From UBA6163 sp031411655 (GTDB taxonomy: Bacteria; Planctomycetota; Planctomycetia; Pirellulales; Pirellulaceae): a DNA stretch of 64,000 nucleotides. Within the stretch, counting starts at the first letter, position 1, and each line of letters begins with the position of its first letter. Shown here in pieces: positions 26,573 through 36,344 of this stretch. The notes below the pieces were generated by a model. The model was not told where the DNA came from and made no database searches. It saw nothing but the letters and a program-made list of their open reading frames with translations. The DNA is taken from positions 116,832 to 180,831 of the forward strand of contig JANOBM010000056.1 of assembly GCA_031411655.1 (NCBI GenBank), in the 5' to 3' direction. A program made the position numbers and the translations under genes.

Positions 26573-28003
26573 TCTGTCCGAAAGAAACTCGCGAGTCTGG
26601 TTCGAAACACTGGTGCCTTCGCATTCGACGTATGTCAGGTAGGGTAACGACAGCAGCGGAATCAGTCCCTCGTCCGTGATCGAAGTGTGATCGATTCCCA
26701 GCCCAGTCAATAATCGAAGTTGACTTAGCGTTTTTAGGTCGGCATCACTGATATCTGTATCGGCCAATTGGACTTGGCGAACATTGGGAAGTTCGATCAG
26801 CCAGTCAAGCAATTCTGGATCGACGTGTCCCGGCGAAAACTTTACCGCATAAACCATGTCCCCGGCTGATTCACGAAGCATCGTTGCTCCACCGCGAGAC
26901 AACGCAAAAATGGCTCGCTGCAAGTCGAGCCCTACGCCAGCTACCTGTCCGTTTTGAGCGGCAAAGAATTGATCGACATCGATCGGTTGTGCCGTCCGAG
27001 ATCGGCTCAATAGGTAAAAATGATCATCAACCATTCGCCGAGGATCAGCGATGTGGAGTTTTTCACCGGGGTTCGCGGTGAGTTCAAAGTATTGCCTCAA
27101 TGCCCTCGCATTTTGTGGGAAGGGGACTGCGAGGGTATCCGGCGCATTGATCCTCCGAGTCCCGGTAGTTGTTGTAATGAGACCTTTGGGCAGTGAGTCA
27201 GAATAAAGCACCGCAGCACAGCTACGGTCGACCCACCCAAAGTAAAACCCCATGGGTAATACCAGCAGGAGGCAAGCTATCGCTGACTCGCCTTTGGATG
27301 TCGAAAAGGGTGTTGAGGCATTTCGCAAGCAATAAAACCCGCCTATCGCCATCGCAATGTTCCACGGTATGACACTTTCGTTTTTCCCCACACCGATCGG
27401 CGACATAAATAGCACAATTCCGATATGCAAAGCGACGCACAGGGGTGCAGCGAGGCGAGGTCGAAAGATGCTAAGGACTCCAAGCGATACTTCCGTAATG
27501 CCAACGATAATCGCGAAGGGAAGATAAAAGGTATCCGGTCGAATGGAGAGTTCTTCGATTAATGACCATGACGTTGGGCCAAGCCAGTCGGGTGATACTA
27601 ATTTGTGTATGCCGGCCCAAAGCCACGTCGATGTTAAGTACCAGCGAACGATTCGCCTGCCGACTGATCCCACGCAAGCGAAGAGCAGTATCGCCAAACC
27701 AATGAATTGTGGTTGCGCGCGGAATTGGTCAAAGGCAATGGCGAGAACGAGCGTCCCTGCATGAACCCCAATGCCATGTTTTGGCCGAGCGATGACAAAC
27801 GCCAGAGACAGTAACATCGGCCAACTCATCGCAAAACACCGGAGCGACGGGAGAAGGGGAAGATTAGGGGGATCGATTCGGATCTGCCAAAGCGGCCAAC
27901 TCAAGGCGATGGAAATCGCTTGGCAAGTGACAACGATCAGAAGTAAATACTTTGGGAAGTGACTGATGAACGGTTCAGGTGTAAGCTCGTGTGCGTGTTC
28001 CAT
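26555..28003 (-). CDS. Multi-pass membrane protein with C-terminal leucine-rich repeats
   Basis: The 482-residue protein has about eight hydrophobic segments in its first 270 residues, resembling HTTM/DoxX-like membrane proteins. A soluble stretch follows, then two to three leucine-rich repeats of the planctomycete form (LRLLTGLGIDHTSITDEGL) in the last 90 residues. The membrane part resembles the vitamin-K-carboxylase-like HTTM family, but I see no decisive catalytic motif. ATG 28003 was chosen over the TTG at 28012. It converges on, and overlaps by 18 bases, the response regulator gene. Function is unknown. Confidence 0.7.
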   Translation of the reverse strand: MEHAHELTPEPFISHFPKYLLLIVVTCQAISIALSWPLWQIRIDPPNLPLLPSLRCFAMSWPMLLSLAFVIARPKHGIGVHAGTLVLAIAFDQFRAQPQFIGLAILLFACVGSVGRRIVRWYLTSTWLWAGIHKLVSPDWLGPTSWSLIEELSIRPDTFYLPFAIIVGITEVSLGVLSIFRPRLAAPLCVALHIGIVLFMSPIGVGKNESVIPWNIAMAIGGFYCLRNASTPFSTSKGESAIACLLLVLPMGFYFGWVDRSCAAVLYSDSLPKGLITTTTGTRRINAPDTLAVPFPQNARALRQYFELTANPGEKLHIADPRRMVDDHFYLLSRSRTAQPIDVDQFFAAQNGQVAGVGLDLQRAIFALSRGGATMLRESAGDMVYAVKFSPGHVDPELLDWLIELPNVRQVQLADTDISDADLKTLSQLRLLTGLGIDHTSITDEGLIPLLSLPYLTYVECEGTSVSNQTREFLSDRSSLIQ

Positions 28004-28132
28004 CGGTGTCAAGCCAACTGGATGGTCCTAGATTGTCGGAGCGTCCGTTCGACATTGGCGCAAAAGCAGGGCACATCCATGCTTGAGGCGGCATACAACG
28101 ACGAACGGGCGGCGACCTGGATCATTGGCAAC

Positions 28133-29029
28133 TCAAAAGTCATAGTCCACTCGCATCAAACACAGGCCGTGTGGTGGCGCTGTCGGGCCAGCGAGGTTAC
28201 GGTCGCGTGCGAGTACGACCTCCGTGACCCACGATGGCGGTTGTTTACCGCGCCCCACCTCCAGCAGAGTGCCAACGATGTTCCGAACCATGTTGTAAAG
28301 AAAGCCGTCTGCCTCCACTTCGATTCCGACGTAACGGCCTTCGCTGCATGTTCCCTGTCGATCGCCATGATTGTCAGACGGCGGCGTTCGTGGATTGACC
28401 TGTTCGACGATTACTAAATCGCGAACATCGCGAACGGTCGTCTTGCGATCACTTCCCGCCGCTTGAAAACTTGCGAAGTCATAACTCCCGATGAGGAGGC
28501 TTCCAGCTTCGCGCATGCGGTCGAGGTCAATTGGGCCCGGTAAGTGCCAGCGATATCGGAATTCGAACGCGTCGCGCGGGCCACCAACCTGAAGCTGGTA
28601 ACGGTAACGCTTGCCGCGAGCGTCGCGAATCGCATGGAAATCCTCAGGGGCGTCAACAATGCTGCGGACGGCGATATCGCTCGGAAGCTTACTGTTTAAT
28701 GCTCGGCAGAGGTCGTCGGCGGTGGCGTTCCAACGCTGAAGTGCGAAGCTCGCAACCTGGCCAATCGCATGCACTCCTGAATCGGTGCGACCACTTCCCG
28801 TGACCCTAACGCTCTCGCGACAGATCTCCGTGATCGCCTTTTCCAGCATTGCCTGGATCGTGATCCGACCCGGCTGTACCTGCCATCCGGAGTAGGCGGT
28901 ACCGTCGTAACCGACGGTCATTTTGAACCAGCGAGCGCCAGGATGACGACCGGCTTGAAGGGAGACGTCCGTCAAAGTCTGCGACGTTGACGTCAAATCG
29001 GGCTTCGTTCTCTGGGGCGAGGCGTTCAC
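28133..29029 (-). CDS. truA: tRNA pseudouridine synthase A
   Basis: The 298-residue protein carries TruA motifs: YDGTAYSGWQVQPG at the start of the catalytic core and VTGSGRTDSGVHAIGQVASF with the catalytic aspartate. It makes pseudouridine at positions 38-40 of the tRNA anticodon arm. The start is taken as GTG 29029 because it overlaps the asd stop codon as GTGA, a standard coupling arrangement. The frame runs further upstream inside asd but without family likeness. Confidence 0.93.
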   Translation of the reverse strand: MNASPQRTKPDLTSTSQTLTDVSLQAGRHPGARWFKMTVGYDGTAYSGWQVQPGRITIQAMLEKAITEICRESVRVTGSGRTDSGVHAIGQVASFALQRWNATADDLCRALNSKLPSDIAVRSIVDAPEDFHAIRDARGKRYRYQLQVGGPRDAFEFRYRWHLPGPIDLDRMREAGSLLIGSYDFASFQAAGSDRKTTVRDVRDLVIVEQVNPRTPPSDNHGDRQGTCSEGRYVGIEVEADGFLYNMVRNIVGTLLEVGRGKQPPSWVTEVVLARDRNLAGPTAPPHGLCLMRVDYDF

Positions 29030-30039
29030 GCAACCGGCACGTTTTTGACTAGCAGTTCTGCAATTTGAACAGCGTTGGTAGCAGCGCCTTTGCGAAGGTT
29101 GTCGCTCACGCACCAGAATGCGATGCCATTTCCGCCACTGATGTCCTTACGGACTCGACCGACAAAAACGTCATCTTTGCCTTCACAGTCGATCGGCATT
29201 GGATATTGCTTACTTGCCAAATCGTCAATCAGCGTCACGCCGTCTGCAGCAGCGAATAATTCACGTGCTTCTTCGACGGACAGCGGTCGCTCCGTTTCAA
29301 CAAGAATGGATTCGCTATGTCCGAAGGCAACGGGAACGCGAACGCACGTGGGGCAGACTTGAATCGAGTCGTCTCCCATGATTTTCCGAGTTTCGTAAAC
29401 CATTTTCATTTCTTCGGAGGTATATCCCTCATGCTTCTCGCTCCCAATCTGCGGGATCAGATTGAATGCGATTGGATGAGCGAAAATGCTGGGTGGGTGA
29501 GCCTGCTGGTCGAGCACACCGCGAGTGCTTTTGATAAGCTCATCGCTGCCGCTGAGCCCTGCGCCGCTGGTGGCTTGGTAGGTACTTACAATGACACGTC
29601 TGACTTTTGCGGCACGATGCAGCGGCGCGAGTGCGACGACCATCTGCGTTGTACTGCAATTCGGGCTAGCGATAATGCCATGGTGATATTCGATCGCTTG
29701 TGGATTTACTTCGGGAACTACCAGCGGGACTTTCGGGTCCATTCGCCAGTACCCACTTTCGTCGACAACAACTGCACCCTCTGCGACGGCCCATGGAACA
29801 AACTCCATGGCCACTTCGTCTGGGGTGCTGGCGATGACTAGGTCGACATCTTTGAACGCACCAGGCTCAAGCAGTTCGACTTTGATCGCATGTCCGTCAA
29901 CCATGACGGTCGTTCCCGCGGAGCGAGCGGAGGCGAGAAGGCGGAGTTTCTTGTAGGGAAATCCTCGCTCTTGCAACTGCTGCAAAACGATTCTGCCAAC
30001 GGCACCGGTGGCTCCCACTAAAGCAATCGTCTCGTACAC
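29026..30039 (-). CDS. asd: Aspartate-semialdehyde dehydrogenase
   Basis: This 337-residue enzyme has the NADP-binding start ALVGATGAVGR and the active-site cysteine in ASPNCSTTQMV. It reduces aspartyl phosphate to aspartate semialdehyde, the branch point to lysine, diaminopimelate, threonine and methionine. The GTG at 30039 places the Rossmann motif at the usual distance and has AGAGAG upstream; an ATG at 30075 is possible but has no ribosome binding site. The stop overlaps the truA start, so asd and truA form one operon. Confidence 0.95.
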   Translation of the reverse strand: MYETIALVGATGAVGRIVLQQLQERGFPYKKLRLLASARSAGTTVMVDGHAIKVELLEPGAFKDVDLVIASTPDEVAMEFVPWAVAEGAVVVDESGYWRMDPKVPLVVPEVNPQAIEYHHGIIASPNCSTTQMVVALAPLHRAAKVRRVIVSTYQATSGAGLSGSDELIKSTRGVLDQQAHPPSIFAHPIAFNLIPQIGSEKHEGYTSEEMKMVYETRKIMGDDSIQVCPTCVRVPVAFGHSESILVETERPLSVEEARELFAAADGVTLIDDLASKQYPMPIDCEGKDDVFVGRVRKDISGGNGIAFWCVSDNLRKGAATNAVQIAELLVKNVPVA

Positions 30040-30157
30040 GTTAAGTCGAACTCTCTGAAAGGTAAAACAAATCATTTGGCAAAGGCAACGCGCCTTTGGA
30101 TCCGGTGGACAGCCAAGCTGTCTCTTGTAAGAAAAATCAGACTGTCCCGCGAATCAA

Positions 30158-31363
30158 CTACTCGAGGCTTTTGATAAGCCGGGGTAGATCGTCATCGACA
30201 AGGCCGTAGCCACCGCGACCACTTTCAACCCGCGTCTGAACCTCATTGATGGTGTTGGCAGCCGAGGCTTCCCAAAACTTTTTGATCGTGGCCGAATCGA
30301 GTGTCTGATAGGAGCGAAAGATGCGAAACCCAACTCCGCGAGACGGATCGGAGGTAAACCACCATGGGCTGCGTGGAAAGTTGGGGTCGTCTTCCTTCCA
30401 GACTTTGTCATCCGATGGAAATCGCACGGCGGACCGAAGTTCTACAGCTTCCATCTCCCAGCTTCCTCCACGGACCACGCACGGCGATGACTGCTCGGGC
30501 CATTTGACCGTTTCGATGGCGTTAAGGTTCTTCTTGCCCGCCAGCCACGCATAGCCGTCGGCGGTGTATTGATTAACGGTCCATTCCGCGGCGCCACCGT
30601 GCATGTCATGCAAGCCAAAGCCATTCGGTTTCTTTGTACCAACCATGGGAAGCGCTGAGTCGCAGTTGTCAAAATACCAAGCGTAGTCGTCAATCGAACC
30701 CGGATCATCGCCCCAGCTATAAGCGGTCGTCGTTCCAGCACGGCATGCGTATTCCCACTCGGCCTCCGTGGGCAGGCGATACTGCGCATCGGTAAGTAAG
30801 CTCAGCCATTTCGTGTATTGTTGGGCGGCGTATTGAGTCATCGTGACTGCAATTTGCTCAGGCTCCTCGCCGTATTCATAGGTGTAACTTGGTTCATACA
30901 ACTCGGTGGGAGCAGTGATTGCATCCGTCAAATCATCTCGATTGACGGTTCGTTCACCCTTCGCTTCGAATTCCTTGAAGACGGAATAGAGCTTCATGTA
31001 TTCCTTATACTGCGCCCAATTGACCTCGGTTTTGGCAACCCACATCGGATCGACATGGACCGGTATTTGGGGCCCTTCGTCCTCGCGGTGCTCGGCTTCG
31101 TTTTCGCTGCTGCCAAACAGGAAGTCTCCACCTGGAATAGGAATCATCTCGAACTGAACATTGCTTCCCGGAATGGTGACGGTGTAGGGGACCATGAATT
31201 TGCCGTTGACTTCAACGTAAGGCATCGCAACGGGCTTCTCCGTTGAGATCCCTAGCGTCGATGGGGCTGCCTGGGCCGGGGAACTGGTATCCGCTTTTGA
31301 GGTGCAGGTAAATGCCATCCAGGCAACGATCGCAAAAATGAGATGGAAATGGTTAATTGGCAT
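30158..31363 (-). CDS. Exported FGE/SUMF1-domain protein, probably non-catalytic
   Basis: The 401-residue product has a signal peptide (INHFHLIFAIVAWMAFTCTS) and a formylglycine-generating-enzyme-type domain: PGGDFLFGSSENEAEHREDE, YRLPTEAEWEYACRAGTTTA, GFGLHDMHGGAAEW and VVRGGSWEME. True FGE has redox-active cysteines in a segment following RGGSW; here that segment reads ELRSAVRF with no cysteine, so oxidase activity is doubtful. The fold is also used as a C-type-lectin-like binding domain. ATG 31363 was preferred to TTG 31375. No sulfatase gene is nearby. Confidence 0.85.
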   Translation of the reverse strand: MPINHFHLIFAIVAWMAFTCTSKADTSSPAQAAPSTLGISTEKPVAMPYVEVNGKFMVPYTVTIPGSNVQFEMIPIPGGDFLFGSSENEAEHREDEGPQIPVHVDPMWVAKTEVNWAQYKEYMKLYSVFKEFEAKGERTVNRDDLTDAITAPTELYEPSYTYEYGEEPEQIAVTMTQYAAQQYTKWLSLLTDAQYRLPTEAEWEYACRAGTTTAYSWGDDPGSIDDYAWYFDNCDSALPMVGTKKPNGFGLHDMHGGAAEWTVNQYTADGYAWLAGKKNLNAIETVKWPEQSSPCVVRGGSWEMEAVELRSAVRFPSDDKVWKEDDPNFPRSPWWFTSDPSRGVGFRIFRSYQTLDSATIKKFWEASAANTINEVQTRVESGRGGYGLVDDDLPRLIKSLE

Positions 31364-31824
31364 CTGTGATCGCAAGTGATATTAAGGTTTTGAGAGAGAG
31401 CGACCTTTTGACCGGCGGACTTTTCCCGATCTTTCAAGCATCGCCGCGCGTTAGCAATGGGTCGGGAAACTCATGGTGCACACCGGTTTCAGGGCATCGC
31501 AATGTGCAAAGTATAGTCGGTTCAAGGCGTTTCGGCCATGCAATCGCCGTCCGGTGACCAATGAGTAGCCCCCTATGGGCGTCGCGATGTGAAAACGCGT
31601 TTTTCATCAAACTTGAATCATTCTTCGAGGCATGAAACGACCGTGAAAAATGCCCCGTTCGCCGAAAGTCCCAAGTTATCGCAACGGTTTTTTAACCACT
31701 TCACGACCGCGGTTGAAATCGGGGGTAATGATCTCAGTGTCGAACGAACGCTTCCTCCCCCTCCCCTTCGTCGTTTGCTCGACTTTAGAAACGCCCCCTC
31801 CCCATGGTACGGAAAATAACGCCC
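31364..31824. other. Divergent intergenic region
   Basis: About 460 bases lie between the FGE-like gene and the small exported protein gene and should hold two divergent promoters. I saw no strong promoter pair, hairpin or conserved small gene in it. Confidence 0.45.
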
Positions 31825-32232
31825 ATGATTAAAAAGTTCACTTTTGCATTTGCTGCTTTGATCGGGTTTTCGACGCAGAGTTTCGCATGGCAGCCGTACG
31901 GAAATGATCCGATTTCGGATGCCCCCTCTGTGTTAGTGAAAACCGATGCACCTGTCGCTGATGCAGCTGCCGCGGATGTGCCCGCAGCTGACGTACCTGC
32001 TGCAGTAGAAGACGCTCATGCGGCTGAGACGGCCGTCATCGAGCAGTCGCCCGCATCGGAGCCAGTGGCGGACGTTGCAGCCCCGCCGATGGCCGCGTCT
32101 GCGCCGGTGTCTCAGTCGGCTCCGATGTACTACCGACCTGCTCGGCGTGCCAACAAGAGCGTGCTCGGTGAATTGGTGGAACTCGAACGTCGGAAGAATG
32201 CGTGGCTGAAGCGAACGTTCTTGGGACGGTAA
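31825..32232 (+). CDS. Small exported alanine/proline-rich protein
   Basis: The 135-residue product has a good signal peptide (MIKKFTFAFAALIGFSTQSF, cleavage after A21). A low-complexity middle rich in Ala, Asp, Val and Pro follows, with repeats such as AADVPAADVPAA, and then a basic C-terminus. It is probably an exported or wall-associated small protein. No family was recognised. ATG 31825 was chosen over 31804 because it begins the signal peptide directly. Confidence 0.65.
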   Translation: MIKKFTFAFAALIGFSTQSFAWQPYGNDPISDAPSVLVKTDAPVADAAAADVPAADVPAAVEDAHAAETAVIEQSPASEPVADVAAPPMAASAPVSQSAPMYYRPARRANKSVLGELVELERRKNAWLKRTFLGR

Positions 32233-32343
32233 GGGTTCTGTTGTAAGCAGCAGACAGCAAACGACGGTAGAACGCGTCTGGTCACTGTTTCACTAGCTTA
32301 GTACTTCACCTTGACCGGCCCGATGCGTTGTCCCCAATCGCTG

Positions 32344-33708
32344 TCACTCGCCGGTAAGTTCGGGACGTGCACCGACAACTACGGGCAATGTTAATTTCAA
32401 TTGATCGCGGCGCAAGTCGACCGTGATCTTTACCCCTGACGGCATTTCGCCAATGATTCGCATCAAGTGTCCCATGTCGTTGATCGGTTTTCCGTCGATG
32501 TTCTCAATGATGTCACCGGCGAGCAATCCAGCGATTGCCGCCGGTGACTCTTTTCCTGCTAACGATGCAACGATCGCTCCCCGTTGGCGATGATTGTCAC
32601 CTTGTAGCATCTCATCTGGCACTTCGGCGAGCGCGATTCCCAGCCACCCTCGTTCGTACCGGCCCGATTCTCGAAGGCGCCGATAAACCTCTTTGGCGAC
32701 GTTACTGGGTATAGAAAAGCTCACGCCTCGATACGTGTCGCCGACAATCGCCGTATTGATCCCTACCAAGCGTCCATGGATGTCGATCAGTGGACCACCG
32801 CTGTTGCCTGGATTCACCGCAACGTCGCTTTGCATGAAATCCTGATAGCGTGTGCTCGCCTTTACCATTCGATGTTTTCCGCTGAGGATACCGAACGTTA
32901 CAGTTCGATCCAAACCGAATGGACTACCCACAGCCCAGACAGGAGTTCCCACGTTGCAAAGATCGCTATCGCCCCACTCAATGGGCATCAACCCGCTTGC
33001 ATCCACCTTCAACACAGCCAGATCAGTCAATGCGTCGGTGCCTACCACGACTGCTGGTACCCTGCGTCCGTCGCTCAGGCCGATGGTGATCTCGTCCCCG
33101 TCGGAGATCACGTGCCGGTTAGTCAAAATAAAGCCACTGCTGTCGACGACCACACCACTACCTTGATCGGCGAGCGGGACGAATTCATGAACTGCAGCCC
33201 CCGACAGAAAATTCGCCATTCCGACTTGTGAATCTTCGTTGCTACGACTGACGTCAATGTGGACCACACTTGGTCCGACGTGGTCGGTGACCATTTGGTA
33301 AGCATTGCTTAATGCTGAAAGAGATACGTTTTTAAGCCCATCGCCGCTGGCTTCGTATTGCGCTCGTAACTCTCCCCGGTGCCACGCGTAGCGAACCTCT
33401 TCAACAATCGACGGCATCGCAAATCGGGCCGCGGCCAGCATCGTTCCCATCGCGACCAGAAAAAAAGCCGCTTGACTGAATGCCGTTCCTGACGAGGTTG
33501 AATTCCCAACGGGTTCGGCGGAATCTGGCTCAACGCCAAGCTCTCCCTTTTGAAACGTATTGCTACTCACTTGCACTCGCTCAGCCGCGGGAGGCCAATG
33601 CGCCAACTCAAAGGTCTCCGAATCGGCTTGTTCAGCCTGACGGGGGATTCGGTCGGGTTGATGGGTGAATGGGGCTGGCTCATTGAGCCCATCGCTTGGT
33701 GATACCAT
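32344..33708 (-). CDS. HtrA/DegP-type membrane-anchored serine protease with PDZ domain
   Basis: The 454-residue protein has an N-terminal cytosolic tail, one membrane anchor (AAFFLVAMGTMLAAARFA), a trypsin-like domain and a C-terminal PDZ domain (GAIVASLAGKESPAAIAGLL onward). All three catalytic residues are visible: His in ILTNRHVISDG, Asp in DALTDLAVLKVD, Ser in NPGNSGGPL. It should cleave or refold damaged proteins outside the cytoplasmic membrane. Start ATG 33708 has AGGAG 9 bases upstream; longer starts at 33726 and 33807 are possible. It is divergent from the uronate-isomerase-like gene. Confidence 0.92.
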   Translation of the reverse strand: MVSPSDGLNEPAPFTHQPDRIPRQAEQADSETFELAHWPPAAERVQVSSNTFQKGELGVEPDSAEPVGNSTSSGTAFSQAAFFLVAMGTMLAAARFAMPSIVEEVRYAWHRGELRAQYEASGDGLKNVSLSALSNAYQMVTDHVGPSVVHIDVSRSNEDSQVGMANFLSGAAVHEFVPLADQGSGVVVDSSGFILTNRHVISDGDEITIGLSDGRRVPAVVVGTDALTDLAVLKVDASGLMPIEWGDSDLCNVGTPVWAVGSPFGLDRTVTFGILSGKHRMVKASTRYQDFMQSDVAVNPGNSGGPLIDIHGRLVGINTAIVGDTYRGVSFSIPSNVAKEVYRRLRESGRYERGWLGIALAEVPDEMLQGDNHRQRGAIVASLAGKESPAAIAGLLAGDIIENIDGKPINDMGHLMRIIGEMPSGVKITVDLRRDQLKLTLPVVVGARPELTGE

Positions 33709-33976
33709 CGATAGTCGCTCCTGCATGGAACTTCGTGCGAATGCGTAGTCGCATTGTAGCGCGGACAGTCCAAAAATGGGTGAGTTTAGCTGAAGAGATT
33801 TCCCCAAAATCTTTTTGCGAGTTTCGAATGGTCCGGCCGCCCCACGGGGGGCGAATGGAATTCAGACGATTTTTATGCTTGTTTCGATAAAATCAGATCG
33901 CAAAACCGAGTATCCTCAAGGACTACCTTGGCATCCCGATCTACTGGATTTCGCATTTCGTAACCTGATTTAAACC

Positions 33977-36292
33977 ATGTCATCGACTCGTCACCAGATT
34001 TTACAGGCGCTTCGCGAGATTCGCCTGATCGATCCGCATTCGCACATCGATCCGCATTCGCCAGCTTCGACGACATTGGCAGATTTGCTCGGTTACCACT
34101 ATTACACCGAACTGGCTCATTCCGCAGGCATGCCAAAGTACGAGATCGAATCTCCCGGACTTTCGCCTCGCGAGTTGGTAAAGAGGTTGGTGAAGGGCCT
34201 GCCGCACCTTTCGAATACGGCACAACACGCGTGGTTAGTGGATATCTGCCAGAAATTCTTTGGATTTACCGGTGACGTGATCGATGAGTCGAACTGGGAA
34301 GATCTGTACGACTCGGCCGAATCGACCATGCGCCTTGCCGACTGGTCCGATGTCGTGCTCGAAAAGTCGAATGTCGAAGCTGTTTTTCTCACCAATGACT
34401 TTGACGACAAGCTGACGGGGTTTGATACCAGAGTCTATGTCCCTTGTCTTCGGACTGACGATTTAGTCTTTCATATCAGCAAGATTGAAGTGCGTGATCG
34501 TTTGGCCGCTTGTTCAGGCATCGACATCGACGGCTCACTCGGTTCCCTTCGAGAATCCCTCAATCAACGTTTTGAACACTTCGTTGCTCATGGCGCGAGA
34601 GCCTGCGCAATTTCTTTGCCACCCGACTTTTCTCCTGCCCCGGTGTCGGACGGCCGAGCGGCAACGGCTCTCGATGCCGTCATGCGACAAGGAGCTTCAG
34701 CCGATGGATCGCACCGCGCTGCGCTCGCGCGACGAATCTTTTGGACGATTGTCGAACTCTGTGACCAGTATCGTTTGCCGATGGACCTGATGATCGGCGT
34801 AAATCGTGGCGTCTATGAACAAGGCGTCCATCAAGGACGCGACCTGTACGACAGTCGAGTCTCACTGATTCAGTATCGAGAACTTTTTAACGCATTCCCA
34901 GAAGTCAAGTTCCCCCTATCGGTTCTGGCAAGTGTAACCAACCAAGAACTCGTCAGTTACGCATGGATATTCCCGAATGTGATCACAAACGGTCACTGGT
35001 GGTACAGCAATACGCCCTCGTTCATTCGACGGGATGCAGCGGCTCGACTGGAGGCAGTACCGAGGAATAAGCAGATTGGCTACTACAGTGACGCCTACAA
35101 GTTGGAGTTTATCTTTCCCAAGTTTGATATGTATCGCCGCATATTGGCTGGTATCCTTACCGATGACTTTGTGATTGAACGCGGTTGGTCCGAAGAACAA
35201 GCCATTGCGCTAGGAAGACAGATTTTGAGAGGGAATGTCGATCATGTTTTTCCCGATCGCTCGCCACGTCCTGTAAGCGAACCAATAAGCCCCCCTGCTG
35301 GTCCCTCCGTTGTTAGCGCCGCATCTGCGACAGCTGCCTTTCTTGCCCTCGCGGAAAAAACCTCGAGTCCCGATGGGGCGGAGTTCAGCACGATATTGCC
35401 TGCGTCCCTTGGTACATTCGGTGGAAGCGAACCGAGCGAATCGCAAGGCGTTGACGGGACCATCGATCCCTACAAAACGATCGATTTTGGCGATGACGAT
35501 CCAATGGCAACGTTGGATAATGTTGAGCTATACCAATCGCCCATGCGTACTGAACCCCAAAGCCCCGATGGTGCGCCTCAGTTCGCTCCCCTCTCCGAGC
35601 CTTTCGAGTTCAAGGAGCCTTTCGAGTTCAAGGAGCCTGTTGAGTTCAAGGAGCCTGTTGAGTTAACCGAGTCTTCCGAGTTAAACGAGCCTGTTGAGTT
35701 CACCGATGAAACCGAAGACGAATATGAGCTAATCGCGGACTTCGCCGATGAAGAATTTACTGACAGCGCCGATGTGGCTCCCGAAATTCGGTATTTCCGC
35801 AATGATGAACAAGTCGGTGAAGGTACCGATATCCCGGACGATGCCAGCACAGAGACTCCGCCAGACATCACTGATTCATTCAACTTCTCACCCCACGCGT
35901 CCACTAGTGGACTACAAGCCGACCCCGTGACCGGCGAACTCGTTTGGCCAATCAGTACTTCAGCTTCAGATGCCGATGCGGACGCCGAGCTTGCGGACAC
36001 TTACCTGCTGCCAGAGGAACCAGAAATGGCATCGGGCGACGCATCCGCAAGTCACTTTGCTGAGGATTTATTAAAGACTGTTGTTCCGGACTTTGAACAC
36101 GGATTAGGGGAAAGCAAAGAACTGCCGGACGAGCCATCGGATTGGGAAGATTTAGAATTGGCCCCAATGGACGGGGACTCGCCAGATGGATTCGGCAACG
36201 AAGTGCTCCACCTTGATGAGTCAACCGGTCTAGACGATCCGATCGATTTTGACTTCGAGGGCGGCGAGGCTGAACCGGACAAGAACGAATAG
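33977..36292 (+). CDS. Uronate-isomerase-like amidohydrolase with long acidic repetitive tail
   Basis: Residues 1-428 resemble glucuronate (uronate) isomerase of the amidohydrolase superfamily: the metal motif IDPHSHIDPHSP (His21, His23), NVITNGHWWYSN, and the C-terminal segment ending ILRGNVDHVFPD. Such enzymes interconvert aldo- and keto-uronates in the cytosol. Residues 429-771 are a highly acidic, low-complexity tail containing six tandem six-residue units of the type EPFEFK/EPVEFK. Typical uronate isomerases are about 470 residues and have no such tail. Whether the enzyme part is active on uronates is unproven. Upstream is the divergent protease gene. Confidence 0.75.
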   Translation: MSSTRHQILQALREIRLIDPHSHIDPHSPASTTLADLLGYHYYTELAHSAGMPKYEIESPGLSPRELVKRLVKGLPHLSNTAQHAWLVDICQKFFGFTGDVIDESNWEDLYDSAESTMRLADWSDVVLEKSNVEAVFLTNDFDDKLTGFDTRVYVPCLRTDDLVFHISKIEVRDRLAACSGIDIDGSLGSLRESLNQRFEHFVAHGARACAISLPPDFSPAPVSDGRAATALDAVMRQGASADGSHRAALARRIFWTIVELCDQYRLPMDLMIGVNRGVYEQGVHQGRDLYDSRVSLIQYRELFNAFPEVKFPLSVLASVTNQELVSYAWIFPNVITNGHWWYSNTPSFIRRDAAARLEAVPRNKQIGYYSDAYKLEFIFPKFDMYRRILAGILTDDFVIERGWSEEQAIALGRQILRGNVDHVFPDRSPRPVSEPISPPAGPSVVSAASATAAFLALAEKTSSPDGAEFSTILPASLGTFGGSEPSESQGVDGTIDPYKTIDFGDDDPMATLDNVELYQSPMRTEPQSPDGAPQFAPLSEPFEFKEPFEFKEPVEFKEPVELTESSELNEPVEFTDETEDEYELIADFADEEFTDSADVAPEIRYFRNDEQVGEGTDIPDDASTETPPDITDSFNFSPHASTSGLQADPVTGELVWPISTSASDADADAELADTYLLPEEPEMASGDASASHFAEDLLKTVVPDFEHGLGESKELPDEPSDWEDLELAPMDGDSPDGFGNEVLHLDESTGLDDPIDFDFEGGEAEPDKNE
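35597..35704 (+). repeat. Six 18-bp tandem repeats inside the acidic tail
   Basis: Units start at 35597, 35615, 35633, 35651, 35669 and 35687. The first two are identical (GAGCCTTTCGAGTTCAAG) and the later ones diverge progressively. The unit is six codons, giving EPFEFK, EPVEFK, EPVELT and related hexapeptides. Confidence 0.92.
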
Positions 36293-36344
36293 GTTATCAT
36301 TCGTTTTTGTTCCTCCTTCTCCATCTATTTGCGTGGACCGTTTG

